Origin: Caballeronia sp. Lep1P3
GTDB lineage: Bacteria > Pseudomonadota > Gammaproteobacteria > Burkholderiales > Burkholderiaceae
Reading direction: 5' to 3'
Length of the DNA stretch: 64,000 nt
Assembly: GCF_022879595.1 (NCBI RefSeq)
Contig: NZ_CP084270.1
Coordinates: 62,001 to 126,000 of the forward strand
The translations under genes and the position numbers were made by a program. This document shows, in pieces, positions 49,828 through 59,421 of the stretch (the first letter of the stretch is position 1; each line of letters begins with the position of its first letter). A model generated the notes under the pieces. That model worked only from the letters and a program-made list of their open reading frames with translations. It ran no database searches and was not told the DNA's origin.

Positions 49828-49861
49828 TGAGATTGACCCGCTCCGACGGACAGATTTGCAG

Positions 49862-50833
49862 TTAAAGATTTGTCGTGGCCCGGCCTCCGTTAAGCGTTGA
49901 GTTGCGGGTTGTCCACGGATGGGCAGCGGGTCGCTTCTCACGACCGCGACGCTGCCCGTCGGTGGGCAACTCGCAGGGTGATGCGGTTTTTGTCTTCGCG
50001 CTCAGGTTTTCGAATTCGAGCGGTGAACAATAGCCGATGCTGCTATGCAGGCGGCGTACGTTGTACCAGCCTTCCAAGAAGGAGAAGATGCGCCTCCGTG
50101 CTTGTTCATGGGTCGCGAAGTGTTCGCGCGCCAGGAGCTCTGCTTCAAGCGTCCCAAAGAAGGATTCGCACATCGCATTGTCGTACGCGTCGCCGGCTGT
50201 ACCCATCGACGGTTGCACGCCGGCTTCGCGGCAGCGTTTTCCAAAGGCAATGGATGTGTATTGGGCCCCCTGGTCGGAATGCAAAATCACACCCTCATGA
50301 CGTCGCTGCTGGAGGGCCATGTCGAGCGCGCGCAACATCAGTTCGGTGTACAAGTGGTTCGACATTGCCCAGCCGACGATGCGCCGGCTGAAGACATCAA
50401 GCACCACGGCCAGATAGAGAAAGCCTTCTGTCGTCGGAATGTAGGTGGCATCTGCGACCCACAGTATGTTGGGCCCTTCAGCATTGAAGTGCCGGCGCAC
50501 GAGGTCCGGCGCACGCCGTGCCCCCGCACGCTGGCGCGTTGTACGGGGCCAGCGCCGTCGGCTTGCTCCCCGTAGGTCCGCGATGCGCATCAGGCGCGCG
50601 ACTCGCTTGCGTCCCACGTGCACTCCCTCGCGCGCAAGTTGCGCATGGATGCGCGGCGCCCCATACGTACCTCGCGAACTCGCATACAGCGTACGAATGC
50701 GCGTCAGTAGCTGAGCATCGCTACGTGACCGCCTTGATGGCTCCCGCACCAGCCACGCGTAGTAACCGCTGGTCGAGACTCCCAGCAGCCGCGCCATCGT
50801 AGCAATGGGCCAACGGGCCTGGTTTGCTCTCAT
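49862..50833 (-). CDS. IS-E OrfB transposase (copy 2)
   Basis: 323 aa, same product as copies 1 and 3, all DDE residues present. Overlaps OrfA by ATGA. Confidence 0.95.
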   Translation of the reverse strand: MRANQARWPIATMARLLGVSTSGYYAWLVREPSRRSRSDAQLLTRIRTLYASSRGTYGAPRIHAQLAREGVHVGRKRVARLMRIADLRGASRRRWPRTTRQRAGARRAPDLVRRHFNAEGPNILWVADATYIPTTEGFLYLAVVLDVFSRRIVGWAMSNHLYTELMLRALDMALQQRRHEGVILHSDQGAQYTSIAFGKRCREAGVQPSMGTAGDAYDNAMCESFFGTLEAELLAREHFATHEQARRRIFSFLEGWYNVRRLHSSIGYCSPLEFENLSAKTKTASPCELPTDGQRRGREKRPAAHPWTTRNSTLNGGRATTNL

Positions 50834-51144
50834 GAATCCGTATCCTTCGAGGACACGGCTCCTGTCTCGCGGGCGAACCAGGCTGCGGCGTGAGAGAGAA
50901 TGTCGCGCTCCGTCTTTAATTGCCGATTCTCGCGGCGCAAACGGGAGAGCTCTTGGCGCTCAGCCGTGGTCAACCCCTCCTGACGCACGCCGGCGTCAAT
51001 ATCCGCCTGCGCCACCCAGTTGATTATCGTCTGCACACTAGGCTCGAACTCTCGCGCAAGCTCCTCGGGTGTTCGCCCCGCCTTCACCAGCTCGACTATG
51101 TGAGCCCGGAACTCCGCCGGGTACGGTGCTCGATGCTTGCCCAT
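50830..51144 (-). CDS. IS-E OrfA (copy 2)
   Basis: 104 aa from the ATG at 51144; identical product to copy 1. HTH and leucine zipper intact. Confidence 0.93.
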   Translation of the reverse strand: MGKHRAPYPAEFRAHIVELVKAGRTPEELAREFEPSVQTIINWVAQADIDAGVRQEGLTTAERQELSRLRRENRQLKTERDILSHAAAWFARETGAVSSKDTDS

Positions 51145-51460
51145 TTTGGCACCCCCTTTTCCAAAGGATAGGTGTCCGTTTTGGCGGGTCAATCTCACAA
51201 CTGCGAAGCGCAACTGGCTCAGGCGCTGCAGCAGTGCTTGGACGATGGACAGTTACCCGACCTGGACGCATTGTGTTCTCGTTTCGAAGCGAAGCGCGCG
51301 AACAGCATGCCGGAGGTGAACGTCAAACTGGCACCGCTGAGCGACTACGAAGCCCTACTTGATATGGCAACGGAGGTGACGGCATGAGCCTCGACATCCC
51401 CCGGCGTCAGACTAGTTGTCGCCTCTGAACTTTCTTATCGAGAAGAGTCAGAGGTACAGG

Positions 51461-51961
51461 GTGAAGGCGAAACAAACGTATTCTGTTGAATTTAAGGAAC
51501 AGGCGCTGTCGAAGGTCCTGCAGCGCGGCCCCCGAACGGTTGGAGCAGTGGCCGACGAATTGAACGTGAACGTACTGACGTTAAGGAAGTGGATGAGAGG
51601 CGCCGCCGCCGCGAAGCGGAGCTCGGGCTCCGAACACGCAAGACGTCCGGAAGACTGGTCGCTGGAAGAACGGCTGATGGCCTTGCAGGAGAGCCACGGG
51701 TTGGTCGACGAAGCGTTGAACAGCTGGTGTCGCGAGCGCGGCCTGTTCGCACATCATCTCGCGCAGTGGCGAGCGGATTTTTGCACGGTCGGTGGAACCG
51801 GTAGTCGGCGCGAGAGCGCCACGGAAGTCCGGGATCTGAAGCAGGCCAATTTCGAGCTGCAGCGCGAACTCAAACGCAAGGAGAAGGCGCTGGCTGAAGC
51901 TGCGGCGCTGTTGGTGCTGCAAAAAAAGCACCGTGCGCTGTTCGGGGGCGAGGCCGAATGA
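51461..51961 (+). CDS. IS-D OrfA (copy 4)
   Basis: 166 aa from the GTG at 51461; TTG at 51416 is the alternative start. HTH and C-terminal coiled coil intact. Overlaps OrfB by ATGA. Confidence 0.9.
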   Translation: MKAKQTYSVEFKEQALSKVLQRGPRTVGAVADELNVNVLTLRKWMRGAAAAKRSSGSEHARRPEDWSLEERLMALQESHGLVDEALNSWCRERGLFAHHLAQWRADFCTVGGTGSRRESATEVRDLKQANFELQRELKRKEKALAEAAALLVLQKKHRALFGGEAE

Positions 51962-53037
51962 CGGTCCCTGAAGAGCGCAAGGCATTGATCGACCTGATCA
52001 GCGAGGCGACCCTGGCCGGGGCTCGCCAGGCGCGTGCGTGCAGCATTCTAGGGCTCAGTGCTCGAACGGTTCAGCGCTGGCAGCGCGGCGAACCTGACGC
52101 GGTGGACGGGCGCTCGTTACGGCATCACGCGCCGCGTCACAAGCTCTCTGCCGACGAACGCGCCGAGCTTCTGGCGATCGCGAACTCGCCCGAATTCGGT
52201 CATCTGCCGCCAAGCCAGATCGTGCCTCGACTGGCAGACCAGCAACGCTATATCGCCTCCGAATCGACGTTCTACCGGGTCCTGAAGGCCGAGAAGCAAC
52301 TCGCACACCGGCGCAGCGAACGGCCGGCACAGGCACGCAGCAAACCCCGTTCGGTTTGCGCCGATGCACCGAACCAATTGTATAGCTGGGACATCACGTA
52401 TCTGCCGACCACGGTTCGTGGGCAGTACTTCTACTTGTATCTGTTTCTCGACGTGTTCAGTCGCAAAATTGTCGGCTGGCAGGTGTATGCCGAGGAAAGC
52501 AGCGTGCTGGCCAGCGAAGTCCTCAAGGACCTCTGCGCGCGCGAAGCGATACAGCCCGCCCAGGTGATTTTGCATTCGGACAACGGCGGCCCGATGAAAG
52601 GCGCGACGATGCTTGCCACCCTTCAGGCGCTGGGCGTCATGCCGTCGCTGAGTCGCCCGGGCGTGAGCAACGACAACCCTTACTCCGAGTCGTTGTTCAA
52701 GACCCTAAAGTATCGACCTGCTTATCCGCTCAAGGCATTCGATACCCTGTTTGCCGCGCGCACGTGGGTGGGCGCACTGGTGCGCTGGTACAACGAGGAG
52801 CATCGTCACAGCGCGATCCGGTTCGTCACGCCGGCGCAGCGTCATGCCAACCTCGATCAGGACATTCTGGATCGACGCGCGGCGCTCTACGAGTACGCCC
52901 GGCAACGCAATCCGCTTCGGTGGAAAGGCCCAACGCGCAACTGGCAACGCGTCGATGCTGTGCACCTGAACCCGGATCGAATCGATAACCAGGGCGGTAC
53001 CCCACGACGCCCTAACCAGGAGAGAAAGGCAGCCTGA
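51958..53037 (+). CDS. IS-D OrfB transposase (copy 4)
   Basis: 359 aa, complete, with the triad in YSWDITYLPT, ILHSDNGGPMKG and YSESLFKTLK. Same product as the other intact copies. Confidence 0.95.
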   Translation: MTVPEERKALIDLISEATLAGARQARACSILGLSARTVQRWQRGEPDAVDGRSLRHHAPRHKLSADERAELLAIANSPEFGHLPPSQIVPRLADQQRYIASESTFYRVLKAEKQLAHRRSERPAQARSKPRSVCADAPNQLYSWDITYLPTTVRGQYFYLYLFLDVFSRKIVGWQVYAEESSVLASEVLKDLCAREAIQPAQVILHSDNGGPMKGATMLATLQALGVMPSLSRPGVSNDNPYSESLFKTLKYRPAYPLKAFDTLFAARTWVGALVRWYNEEHRHSAIRFVTPAQRHANLDQDILDRRAALYEYARQRNPLRWKGPTRNWQRVDAVHLNPDRIDNQGGTPRRPNQERKAA

Positions 53038-53076
53038 AATTATTCGTTGAGGCGACAACTAGCTTGAAAATTTCCG

Positions 53077-53170
53077 CAATCCGCATCCCATCATCCGTCG
53101 CATTCGCTGCGGCCTGCCTGCTACTCCTGCTCTCCGTCAATCCTTCAGCATCTACCTGTTTATCGATCAT
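53077..53170 (-). pseudogene. 5' end of an unknown gene cut by IS-D copy 4
   Basis: An ATG at 53170 with a strong GAGGAGG site opens a frame (MIDKQVDAEGLTESRSSRQA) that runs into the IS-D end after about 31 codons. The start signal is good, so a real gene probably began here. The rest is not in the window. Confidence 0.45.
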
Positions 53171-53202
53171 GGCCTTTTCCTCCTCATCGAAATGAGCTAC
53201 GA

Positions 53203-53286
53203 CTAGCGTTGCGCTCGTACCTCACGTTGAGCGATACGAACGACCAGAAGTCCTTGGTTCTTCATGTTCTTGACTTCAATGCCCAT
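53203..53286 (-). CDS. possible 27-aa open frame
   Basis: MGIEVKNMKNQGLLVVRIAQ followed by EVRAQR and a TAG. The content looks protein-like and could be a small gene or the tail of a decayed one. No clear ribosome-binding site. Confidence 0.2.
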   Translation of the reverse strand: MGIEVKNMKNQGLLVVRIAQREVRAQR

Positions 53287-53332
53287 TAATGTTCGATCCG
53301 CAGCCGCGCGCCACGGCGGGAGTTGCGGACGT

Positions 53333-53737
53333 TCACCCATTTCTAGGATCCCTAACCTCACGTGCCGCAGCTAGTGCAAAGAACGCCGAGCGCGTCAAAT
53401 GCCGCTGTTTCGCGCTCGCATCGACTTCGTGCAGCAGGCTCGCTGAGAGGCTGAACTCAACGCTTACAGCCTGCGATTTAACCCGCAGCAGGTTGATCTC
53501 GACGAACATCCAAATGCCGTGGCCATCGTCCATTTCCAACGACTGGAGTTCCGACATGCTGCCGGTCGGACCGGGTATGAGTTGCTCACTTCTGTCGTAC
53601 TGCAGTTCGACCGCGCCCTGCGCACTAGAGCGGAGTTCATCAAGCGTGGCGCCACGAGCAGAGGCTAAAGGTAGATCGGCGAAACTAGCGCGGAAACCGT
53701 TACGGCTATCACCGTGCACATATAGCGGGTATTGCAT
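53333..53737 (-). CDS. HicB-like protein (antitoxin-type fold)
   Basis: 134 aa from the ATG at 53737, which has a GGGAGC site. The N-terminal part (MQYPLYVHGDSRNGFRASFA, then ADLPLASARGATLDELRSSA) is a HicB/UPF0150-type partial RNase H fold. The C-terminal part (SLLHEVDASAKQRHLTRSAF) resembles a ribbon-helix-helix DNA-binding tail. In HicAB systems this protein neutralises the HicA RNase and represses its operon. No hicA is adjacent, so it may be an orphan regulator. Confidence 0.6.
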   Translation of the reverse strand: MQYPLYVHGDSRNGFRASFADLPLASARGATLDELRSSAQGAVELQYDRSEQLIPGPTGSMSELQSLEMDDGHGIWMFVEINLLRVKSQAVSVEFSLSASLLHEVDASAKQRHLTRSAFFALAAAREVRDPRNG

Positions 53738-53986
53738 AAGGTGCTCCCTCACACTGCCCACATCGGGGCAGATATCTCACAATTTGGTGGCGGCAACTTT
53801 CCGTCAACGATGTCCAAGTGCCCGCGCGGCGTCAGTAGTGGGAAACCGTGGCAATCGCGAGCTGCCCGCACAGGGTGCTTCGCGGCTACATTTTCCACGG
53901 TGACATGGGCGTACCGGTACAAGCGGGTCCACGTGCAACCTGCACTGTTCCGGCCCTTCATAGAGACGTTAGACTTGATTGGCGAA

Positions 53987-54451
53987 TCACTGTGCCTGAA
54001 AGTCAACGAGTCGACGCCAATGTTCATCTTGACGGCCCTCCGGACTTCCCTCCTGCTGCCAGAGAACGTAGGCCCGTTCCCGAAGATGCTGATCACGCGC
54101 CCGCTGCCAGTATTCTTCCGCGCGCCCATCCGGGCGTCCGTCTTTCTCCCAGAGCAGGTATGCGCGCTCCTGCACAGCTTCGTCCAGAGCGCGTTTCGTT
54201 TCCGAATTGCTCTCGATGTCGTCGCCGTAAGGCGCCATCTGACCGCCCCGATCAATATGTTGCCTGGCTGTCAAGGTGCTAAGTTCAGTGTCGGCCACGA
54301 GCCGGCCGTGGGCTGCCGCTTCGAGCGCCTTAGCGCGGTATTGCGAATCGTCGAAGGCGTCGGTGGTGTGGGCCGACTCGTTGAGTGTAATTGGGTACGT
54401 GTGCAACACGGTGCCGTTGCGGTCTACTACATCGATCAATCGCTCGTTCAT
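53987..54451 (-). CDS. protein with two DUF2934 motifs, 154 aa
   Basis: The N-terminal region (MNERLIDVVDRNGTVLHTYP) is followed by a helical ALEAAAHGRLVADTELSTL segment. Two tandem motifs, RAYLLWEKDGRPDGRAEEYW and RAYVLWQQEGSPEGRQDEHW, match DUF2934. Function unknown. The family is common in plant- and soil-associated proteobacteria. Start at 54451; no operon partner evident. Confidence 0.75.
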   Translation of the reverse strand: MNERLIDVVDRNGTVLHTYPITLNESAHTTDAFDDSQYRAKALEAAAHGRLVADTELSTLTARQHIDRGGQMAPYGDDIESNSETKRALDEAVQERAYLLWEKDGRPDGRAEEYWQRARDQHLRERAYVLWQQEGSPEGRQDEHWRRLVDFQAQ

Positions 54452-54699
54452 GACTGGCTTCCTGGTGTCTATCCGTTTAATGCAAGGGCTCGACGCTTCA
54501 ATCTATCTGCAATCGACGGCGCTATGGAATGCCGCGCTTATCTGGCCCGGTAGCGCCTTGCTTGGACACGGAACAGACGAATTACTTGGCGGGGTCAACG
54601 GCACGTCGATCGCGGCTGGGCAGCGACTCTGTCCATCAAATATGCCCATCGTTCGGAGAACAACGCGTCGCACCGCGCTTCTAGGTAAGTGCGTCAAGA

Positions 54700-54891
54700 T
54701 CAGCCTCTCATACCGACAGCAGAATATCGCCACTTGCTCAGAGTCGAATCGATGAGCGCATAGCTGATGCGCCTTTGCTCTGCCCGCTCAGCGTCCTCAG
54801 CTTGTAGAACGAGGTGGCGTGCCCGACGGTCCCGGTTGTAAGCAGTTTCGTTTGCCGCAGCGGGAAGTGCATTCGTATTTCCTAGCCGCAT
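54700..54891 (-). CDS. small basic hypothetical protein, 63 aa
   Basis: The ATG at 54891 has AGAGG seven bases upstream. The sequence (MRLGNTNALPAAANETAYNR, then a charged helix) has no known motif. Confidence 0.4.
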   Translation of the reverse strand: MRLGNTNALPAAANETAYNRDRRARHLVLQAEDAERAEQRRISYALIDSTLSKWRYSAVGMRG

Positions 54892-55085
54892 AAGTACCTC
54901 TGAAGGCCGCCTCCATTAAACGCGAAGCGTGTTCCGACTGTACACCTTTGAACACCGCGGAAGATGCTTTATTTTCGCCTGCTCATGCGATTGGTTTATC
55001 GTCCTTTGTACTCCCGATCGCGCTGATGCTGAATCGCCCCGGGTTTCGGAAATTTTCAAGCTAGTTGTCGCCTCAACGAATAATT

Positions 55086-56165
55086 TCAGGCTGCCTTTCT
55101 CTCCTGGTTAGGGCGTCGTGGGGTACCGCCCTGGTTATCGATTCGATCCGGGTTCAGGTGCACAGCATCGACGCGTTGCCAGTTGCGCGTTGGGCCTTTC
55201 CACCGAAGCGGATTGCGTTGCCGGGCGTACTCGTAGAGCGCCGCGCGTCGATCCAGAATGTCCTGATCGAGGTTGGCATGACGCTGCGCCGGCGTGACGA
55301 ACCGGATCGCGCTGTGACGATGCTCCTCGTTGTACCAGCGCACCAGTGCGCCCACCCACGTGCGCGCGGCAAACAGGGTATCGAATGCCTTGAGCGGATA
55401 AGCAGGTCGATACTTTAGGGTCTTGAACAACGACTCGGAGTAAGGGTTGTCGTTGCTCACGCCCGGGCGACTCAGCGACGGCATGACGCCCAGCGCCTGA
55501 AGGGTGGCAAGCATCGTCGCGCCTTTCATCGGGCCGCCGTTGTCCGAATGCAAAATCACCTGGGCGGGCTGTATCGCTTCGCGCGCGCAGAGGTCCTTGA
55601 GGACTTCGCTGGCCAGCACGCTGCTTTCCTCGGCATACACCTGCCAGCCGACAATTTTGCGACTGAACACGTCGAGAAACAGATACAAGTAGAAGTACTG
55701 CCCACGAACCGTGGTCGGCAGATACGTGATGTCCCAGCTATACAATTGGTTCGGTGCATCGGCGCAAACCGAACGGGGTTTGCTGCGTGCCTGTGCCGGC
55801 CGTTCGCTGCGCCGGTGTGCGAGTTGCTTCTCGGCCTTCAGGACCCGGTAGAACGTCGATTCGGAGGCGATATAGCGTTGCTGGTCTGCCAGTCGAGGCA
55901 CGATCTGGCTTGGCGGCAGATGACCGAATTCGGGCGAGTTCGCGATCGCCAGAAGCTCGGCGCGTTCGTCGGCAGAGAGCTTGTGACGCGGCGCGTGATG
56001 CCGTAACGAGCGCCCGTCCACCGCGTCAGGTTCGCCGCGCTGCCAGCGCTGAACCGTTCGAGCACTGAGCCCTAGAATGCTGCACGCACGCGCCTGGCGA
56101 GCCCCGGCCAGGGTCGCCTCGCTGATCAGGTCGATCAATGCCTTGCGCTCTTCAGGGACCGTCAT
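55086..56165 (-). CDS. IS-D OrfB transposase (copy 5)
   Basis: 359 aa, complete, same product as copies 2 and 4. Confidence 0.95.
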   Translation of the reverse strand: MTVPEERKALIDLISEATLAGARQARACSILGLSARTVQRWQRGEPDAVDGRSLRHHAPRHKLSADERAELLAIANSPEFGHLPPSQIVPRLADQQRYIASESTFYRVLKAEKQLAHRRSERPAQARSKPRSVCADAPNQLYSWDITYLPTTVRGQYFYLYLFLDVFSRKIVGWQVYAEESSVLASEVLKDLCAREAIQPAQVILHSDNGGPMKGATMLATLQALGVMPSLSRPGVSNDNPYSESLFKTLKYRPAYPLKAFDTLFAARTWVGALVRWYNEEHRHSAIRFVTPAQRHANLDQDILDRRAALYEYARQRNPLRWKGPTRNWQRVDAVHLNPDRIDNQGGTPRRPNQERKAA

Positions 56166-56662
56166 TCGGCCTCGCCCCCGAACAGCGCACGGTGCTTTTT
56201 TTGCAGCACCAACAGCGCCGCAGCTTCAGCCAGCGCCTTCTCCTTGCGTTTGAGTTCGCGCTGCAGCTCGAAATTGGCCTGCTTCAGATCCCGGACTTCC
56301 GTGGCGCTCTCGCGCCGACTACCGGTTCCACCGACCGTGCAAAAATCCGCTCGCCACTGCGCGAGATGATGTGCGAACAGGCCGCGCTCGCGACACCAGC
56401 TGTTCAACGCTTCGTCGACCAACCCGTGGCTCTCCTGCAAGGCCATCAGCCGTTCTTCCAGCGACCAGTCTTCCGGACGTCTTGCGTGTTCGGAGCCCGA
56501 GCTCCGCTTCGCGGCGGCGGCGCCTCTCATCCACTTCCTTAACGTCAGTACGTTCACGTTCAATTCGTCGGCCACTGCTCCAACCGTTCGGGGGCCGCGC
56601 TGCAGGACCTTCGACAGCGCCTGTTCCTTAAATTCAACAGAATACGTTTGTTTCGCCTTCAC
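56162..56662 (-). CDS. IS-D OrfA (copy 5)
   Basis: 166 aa from the GTG at 56662 (TTG at 56707 as alternative). Intact HTH and coiled coil; overlaps OrfB by ATGA. Confidence 0.9.
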   Translation of the reverse strand: MKAKQTYSVEFKEQALSKVLQRGPRTVGAVADELNVNVLTLRKWMRGAAAAKRSSGSEHARRPEDWSLEERLMALQESHGLVDEALNSWCRERGLFAHHLAQWRADFCTVGGTGSRRESATEVRDLKQANFELQRELKRKEKALAEAAALLVLQKKHRALFGGEAE

Positions 56663-56725
56663 CCTGTACCTCTGACTCTTCTCGATAAGAAAGTTCAGAG
56701 GCGACAACTAGTCTGACGCCGGGGG

Positions 56726-57046
56726 GCTTTCGCGCGCTATTGAAACACGTTCGCGTCTCGGACTATGTCAGGACAAGTCCCGTAAAGGTTCACGGTGACC
56801 GCGGCAGTCGCGGCGCCGTGGGTGCCTTGTCGCTGCTCTTCGAGCGATATCCGCCGCTGGCCGCATGGCTGCTGTTACAGGTAAAACAACGCCGTGTACT
56901 ACTGCAACAGGTCGGGACGGACGGCCGCCTTCGTACGCGGCTGCGTGGGCTTCGATCGCTGCACGACGAGTTCTTGCGGCAATGCCGCGCCGTCGGACTC
57001 ACGGCGGCGGACTATCCCTTCAACACGGCGGGGCACGCGATCCGAA
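56726..57046 (+). pseudogene. N-terminal fragment of a large DDE transposase (TnsB/integrase-like, tentative)
   Basis: About 105 residues in one frame, KHVRVSDYVRTSPVKVHGDR through LRSLHDEFLRQCRAVGLTAA and DYPFNTAGHAIR. I associate this pattern with the N-terminal region of TnsB/Mu-type integrase-like transposases from memory, so the label is tentative. It is cut by IS-D copy 5 on the left and ends in unrelated sequence after 57046. Confidence 0.4.
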
Positions 57047-57324
57047 GATATGCTCGGATGTGGTGTACGGGGGAGTTGAGGCGGGCGATTGAAGGCGGTG
57101 GAGGTTTTAGCTGAGAATCTGATTGTCGAAGTCGGAAACCAGCAAACAACAAACCATCCACCATGAGCAAGCTCTCGCGTGGGCGCTCGACCGGGCGGCG
57201 CCGTCGACGTCTTGTTTCGGTGCCCTCGCGTCTCGGCAGCGCCCCGACCGGCCGTCAGGTCTTCCAGCTGCGCCTCGAGTTTTTCGATCTGCCGGGCCAG
57301 TTTCTCGGACTTGCTCAACGAGCC

Positions 57325-57531
57325 GGCGCAACAACTTCGGAGCTGGCGCGTCTGAAGGAATTGGAGCGCGAGAATCGTGAGCTGCGCACGGCCAACGAGA
57401 TCCTGCGCAAGGCCTCCGCATATTTCGCGCAGGCGGAGCTCGACCGCCGATCGAAGCCATGATCGCGTTCATCGACGAGCATCGCGACGTCTACGGTATC
57501 GAGCCGATCTGCCGCCTGCTGCCGATCATTA
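57325..57531 (+). pseudogene. IS3-family orfA/orfB junction remnant
   Basis: [20 protein letters not shown] and [16 protein letters not shown] are the end of an IS3 OrfA. Four bases before its stop an OrfB frame starts with [20 protein letters not shown] and breaks off after about 23 residues. A third IS3 species, distinct from IS-D and IS-E, reduced to about 200 bp. Confidence 0.75.
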
Positions 57532-57607
57532 CCGAAAGGTGCACGGCTATGGTTCCGCGATCACCTTTCGCCGCCCAAAGGCATCGCCTCACGCCCTCCG
57601 CCAAGTT

Positions 57608-57880
57608 TCACGACACCGCGTTCGCGCCATCCGCGTCGAACAAATCGAGCGTCTTTCGTTCGTCCAGCAACTCGGGCATTGCACCGCTTCGAACCTTGGC
57701 CAGCGTCTTGGGCGACAGCCAGATTTCCTCGATCGCGTCGATGCCTTCTTCAATCATCCGCTGCAGAAAAAACGACTGTTTGCGCCCGCTGGCCTCGGCC
57801 AGCACGCGCAAGCGCTGTTCGAGGACGGGATCGATGCGCACCGCCACGACCTTCAATTTATTCTCTGCTGATCTTCTCAC
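57608..57880 (-). CDS. ribbon-helix-helix antitoxin-like protein
   Basis: 90 aa from a GTG at 57880 with GGAG upstream; an ATG at 57955 gives a longer, atypical N-terminus. KLKVVAVRIDPVLEQRLRVL followed by SGRKQSFFLQRMIEEGIDAI is a clear RHH DNA-binding domain of the CopG/RelB type, and the C-terminal half would bind a toxin. No RelE/ParE toxin follows: the downstream DNA is cut by an IS3 remnant after about 70 bp. It sits just after the kfrA-like gene. Confidence 0.7.
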   Translation of the reverse strand: MRRSAENKLKVVAVRIDPVLEQRLRVLAEASGRKQSFFLQRMIEEGIDAIEEIWLSPKTLAKVRSGAMPELLDERKTLDLFDADGANAVS

Positions 57881-58138
57881 CGGTTCGCTCCATTCGGATG
57901 GGCAACTGGGCAGCCACCGACCGCCACTGCGCCATTCGCCAGTTGTACAGGTCATTATCTACGCCCGGCTTTTCGCTCGAGCCGTTCTGCCAACGGCGGC
58001 CTTGCGCCCCGCTCGCCTGGGCGGCGAAGCGGACTCTGCGCGCGGCGCGCGGCGCGGTGTGCCCTGCGGCGTCGTGCGCAAGGACTGAGATTGACCCGCC
58101 AAAACGGACACCTATCCTTTGGAAAAGGGGGTGCCAAA

Positions 58139-58453
58139 ATGGGCAAGCATCGAGCACCGTACCCGGCGGAGTTCCGGGCTCACATAGTCGAGCTGGTGAA
58201 GGCGGGGCGAACACCCGAGGAGCTTGCGCGAGAGTTCGAGCCTAGTGTGCAGACGATAATCAACTGGGTGGCGCAGGCGGATATTGACGCCGGCGTGCGT
58301 CAGGAGGGGTTGACCACGGCTGAGCGCCAAGAGCTCTCCCGTTTGCGCCGCGAGAATCGGCAATTAAAGACGGAGCGCGACATTCTCTCTCACGCCGCAG
58401 CCTGGTTCGCCCGCGAGACAGGAGCCGTGTCCTCGAAGGATACGGATTCATGA
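58139..58453 (+). CDS. IS-E OrfA (copy 3)
   Basis: 104 aa, ATG at 58139; same product as the other copies. Confidence 0.93.
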   Translation: MGKHRAPYPAEFRAHIVELVKAGRTPEELAREFEPSVQTIINWVAQADIDAGVRQEGLTTAERQELSRLRRENRQLKTERDILSHAAAWFARETGAVSSKDTDS

Positions 58454-59421
58454 GAGCAAACCAGGCCCGTTGGCCCATTGCTACGATGGCGCGGCTGCTG
58501 GGAGTCTCGACCAGCGGTTACTACGCGTGGCTGGTGCGGGAGCCATCAAGGCGGTCACGTAGCGATGCTCAGCTACTGACGCGCATTCGTACGCTGTATG
58601 CGAGTTCGCGAGGTACGTATGGGGCGCCGCGCATCCATGCGCAACTTGCGCGCGAGGGAGTGCACGTGGGACGCAAGCGAGTCGCGCGCCTGATGCGCAT
58701 CGCGGACCTACGGGGAGCAAGCCGACGGCGCTGGCCCCGTACAACGCGCCAGCGTGCGGGGGCACGGCGTGCGCCGGACCTCGTGCGCCGGCACTTCAAT
58801 GCTGAAGGGCCCAACATACTGTGGGTCGCAGATGCCACCTACATTCCGACGACAGAAGGCTTTCTCTATCTGGCCGTGGTGCTTGATGTCTTCAGCCGGC
58901 GCATCGTCGGCTGGGCAATGTCGAACCACTTGTACACCGAACTGATGTTGCGCGCGCTCGACATGGCCCTCCAGCAGCGACGTCATGAGGGTGTGATTTT
59001 GCATTCCGACCAGGGGGCCCAATACACATCCATTGCCTTTGGAAAACGCTGCCGCGAAGCCGGCGTGCAACCGTCGATGGGTACAGCCGGCGACGCGTAC
59101 GACAATGCGATGTGCGAATCCTTCTTTGGGACGCTTGAAGCAGAGCTCCTGGCGCGCGAACACTTCGCGACCCATGAACAAGCACGGAGGCGCATCTTCT
59201 CCTTCTTGGAAGGCTGGTACAACGTACGCCGCCTGCATAGCAGCATCGGCTATTGTTCACCGCTCGAATTCGAAAACCTGAGCGCGAAGACAAAAACCGC
59301 ATCACCCTGCGAGTTGCCCACCGACGGGCAGCGTCGCGGTCGTGAGAAGCGACCCGCTGCCCATCCGTGGACAACCCGCAACTCAACGCTTAACGGAGGC
59401 CGGGCCACGACAAATCTTTAA
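58450..59421 (+). CDS. IS-E OrfB transposase (copy 3)
   Basis: 323 aa, complete DDE core, same product as copies 1 and 2. Confidence 0.95.
   Translation: MRANQARWPIATMARLLGVSTSGYYAWLVREPSRRSRSDAQLLTRIRTLYASSRGTYGAPRIHAQLAREGVHVGRKRVARLMRIADLRGASRRRWPRTTRQRAGARRAPDLVRRHFNAEGPNILWVADATYIPTTEGFLYLAVVLDVFSRRIVGWAMSNHLYTELMLRALDMALQQRRHEGVILHSDQGAQYTSIAFGKRCREAGVQPSMGTAGDAYDNAMCESFFGTLEAELLAREHFATHEQARRRIFSFLEGWYNVRRLHSSIGYCSPLEFENLSAKTKTASPCELPTDGQRRGREKRPAAHPWTTRNSTLNGGRATTNL

Larger units (their letters stand above)
49828..51197 (-). mobile_element. IS-E copy 2 (IS3 family, 1370 bp)
   Basis: Same ends as copy 1, inverted. CAAC is directly repeated at 49824-49827 and 51198-51201. The local sequence also allows a 5- or 6-bp reading if the terminal base is assigned differently. 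Inserted in istA of element K. Confidence 0.95.
51398..53076 (+). mobile_element. IS-D copy 4 (IS3 family, 1679 bp)
   Basis: Complete. The left flank is the start of istB of element K (ACAT), the right flank is non-IS DNA (CAAT). No target duplication, and the rest of that istB is not next to it. DNA has been lost or exchanged here. Confidence 0.95.
55047..56725 (-). mobile_element. IS-D copy 5 (IS3 family, 1679 bp)
   Basis: Complete and inverted relative to copy 4. The flanks are GGTTT on the left and GCTTT on the right: four of five bases agree, so a mutated target duplication is possible but not shown. The right flank enters a transposase remnant. Confidence 0.95.
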
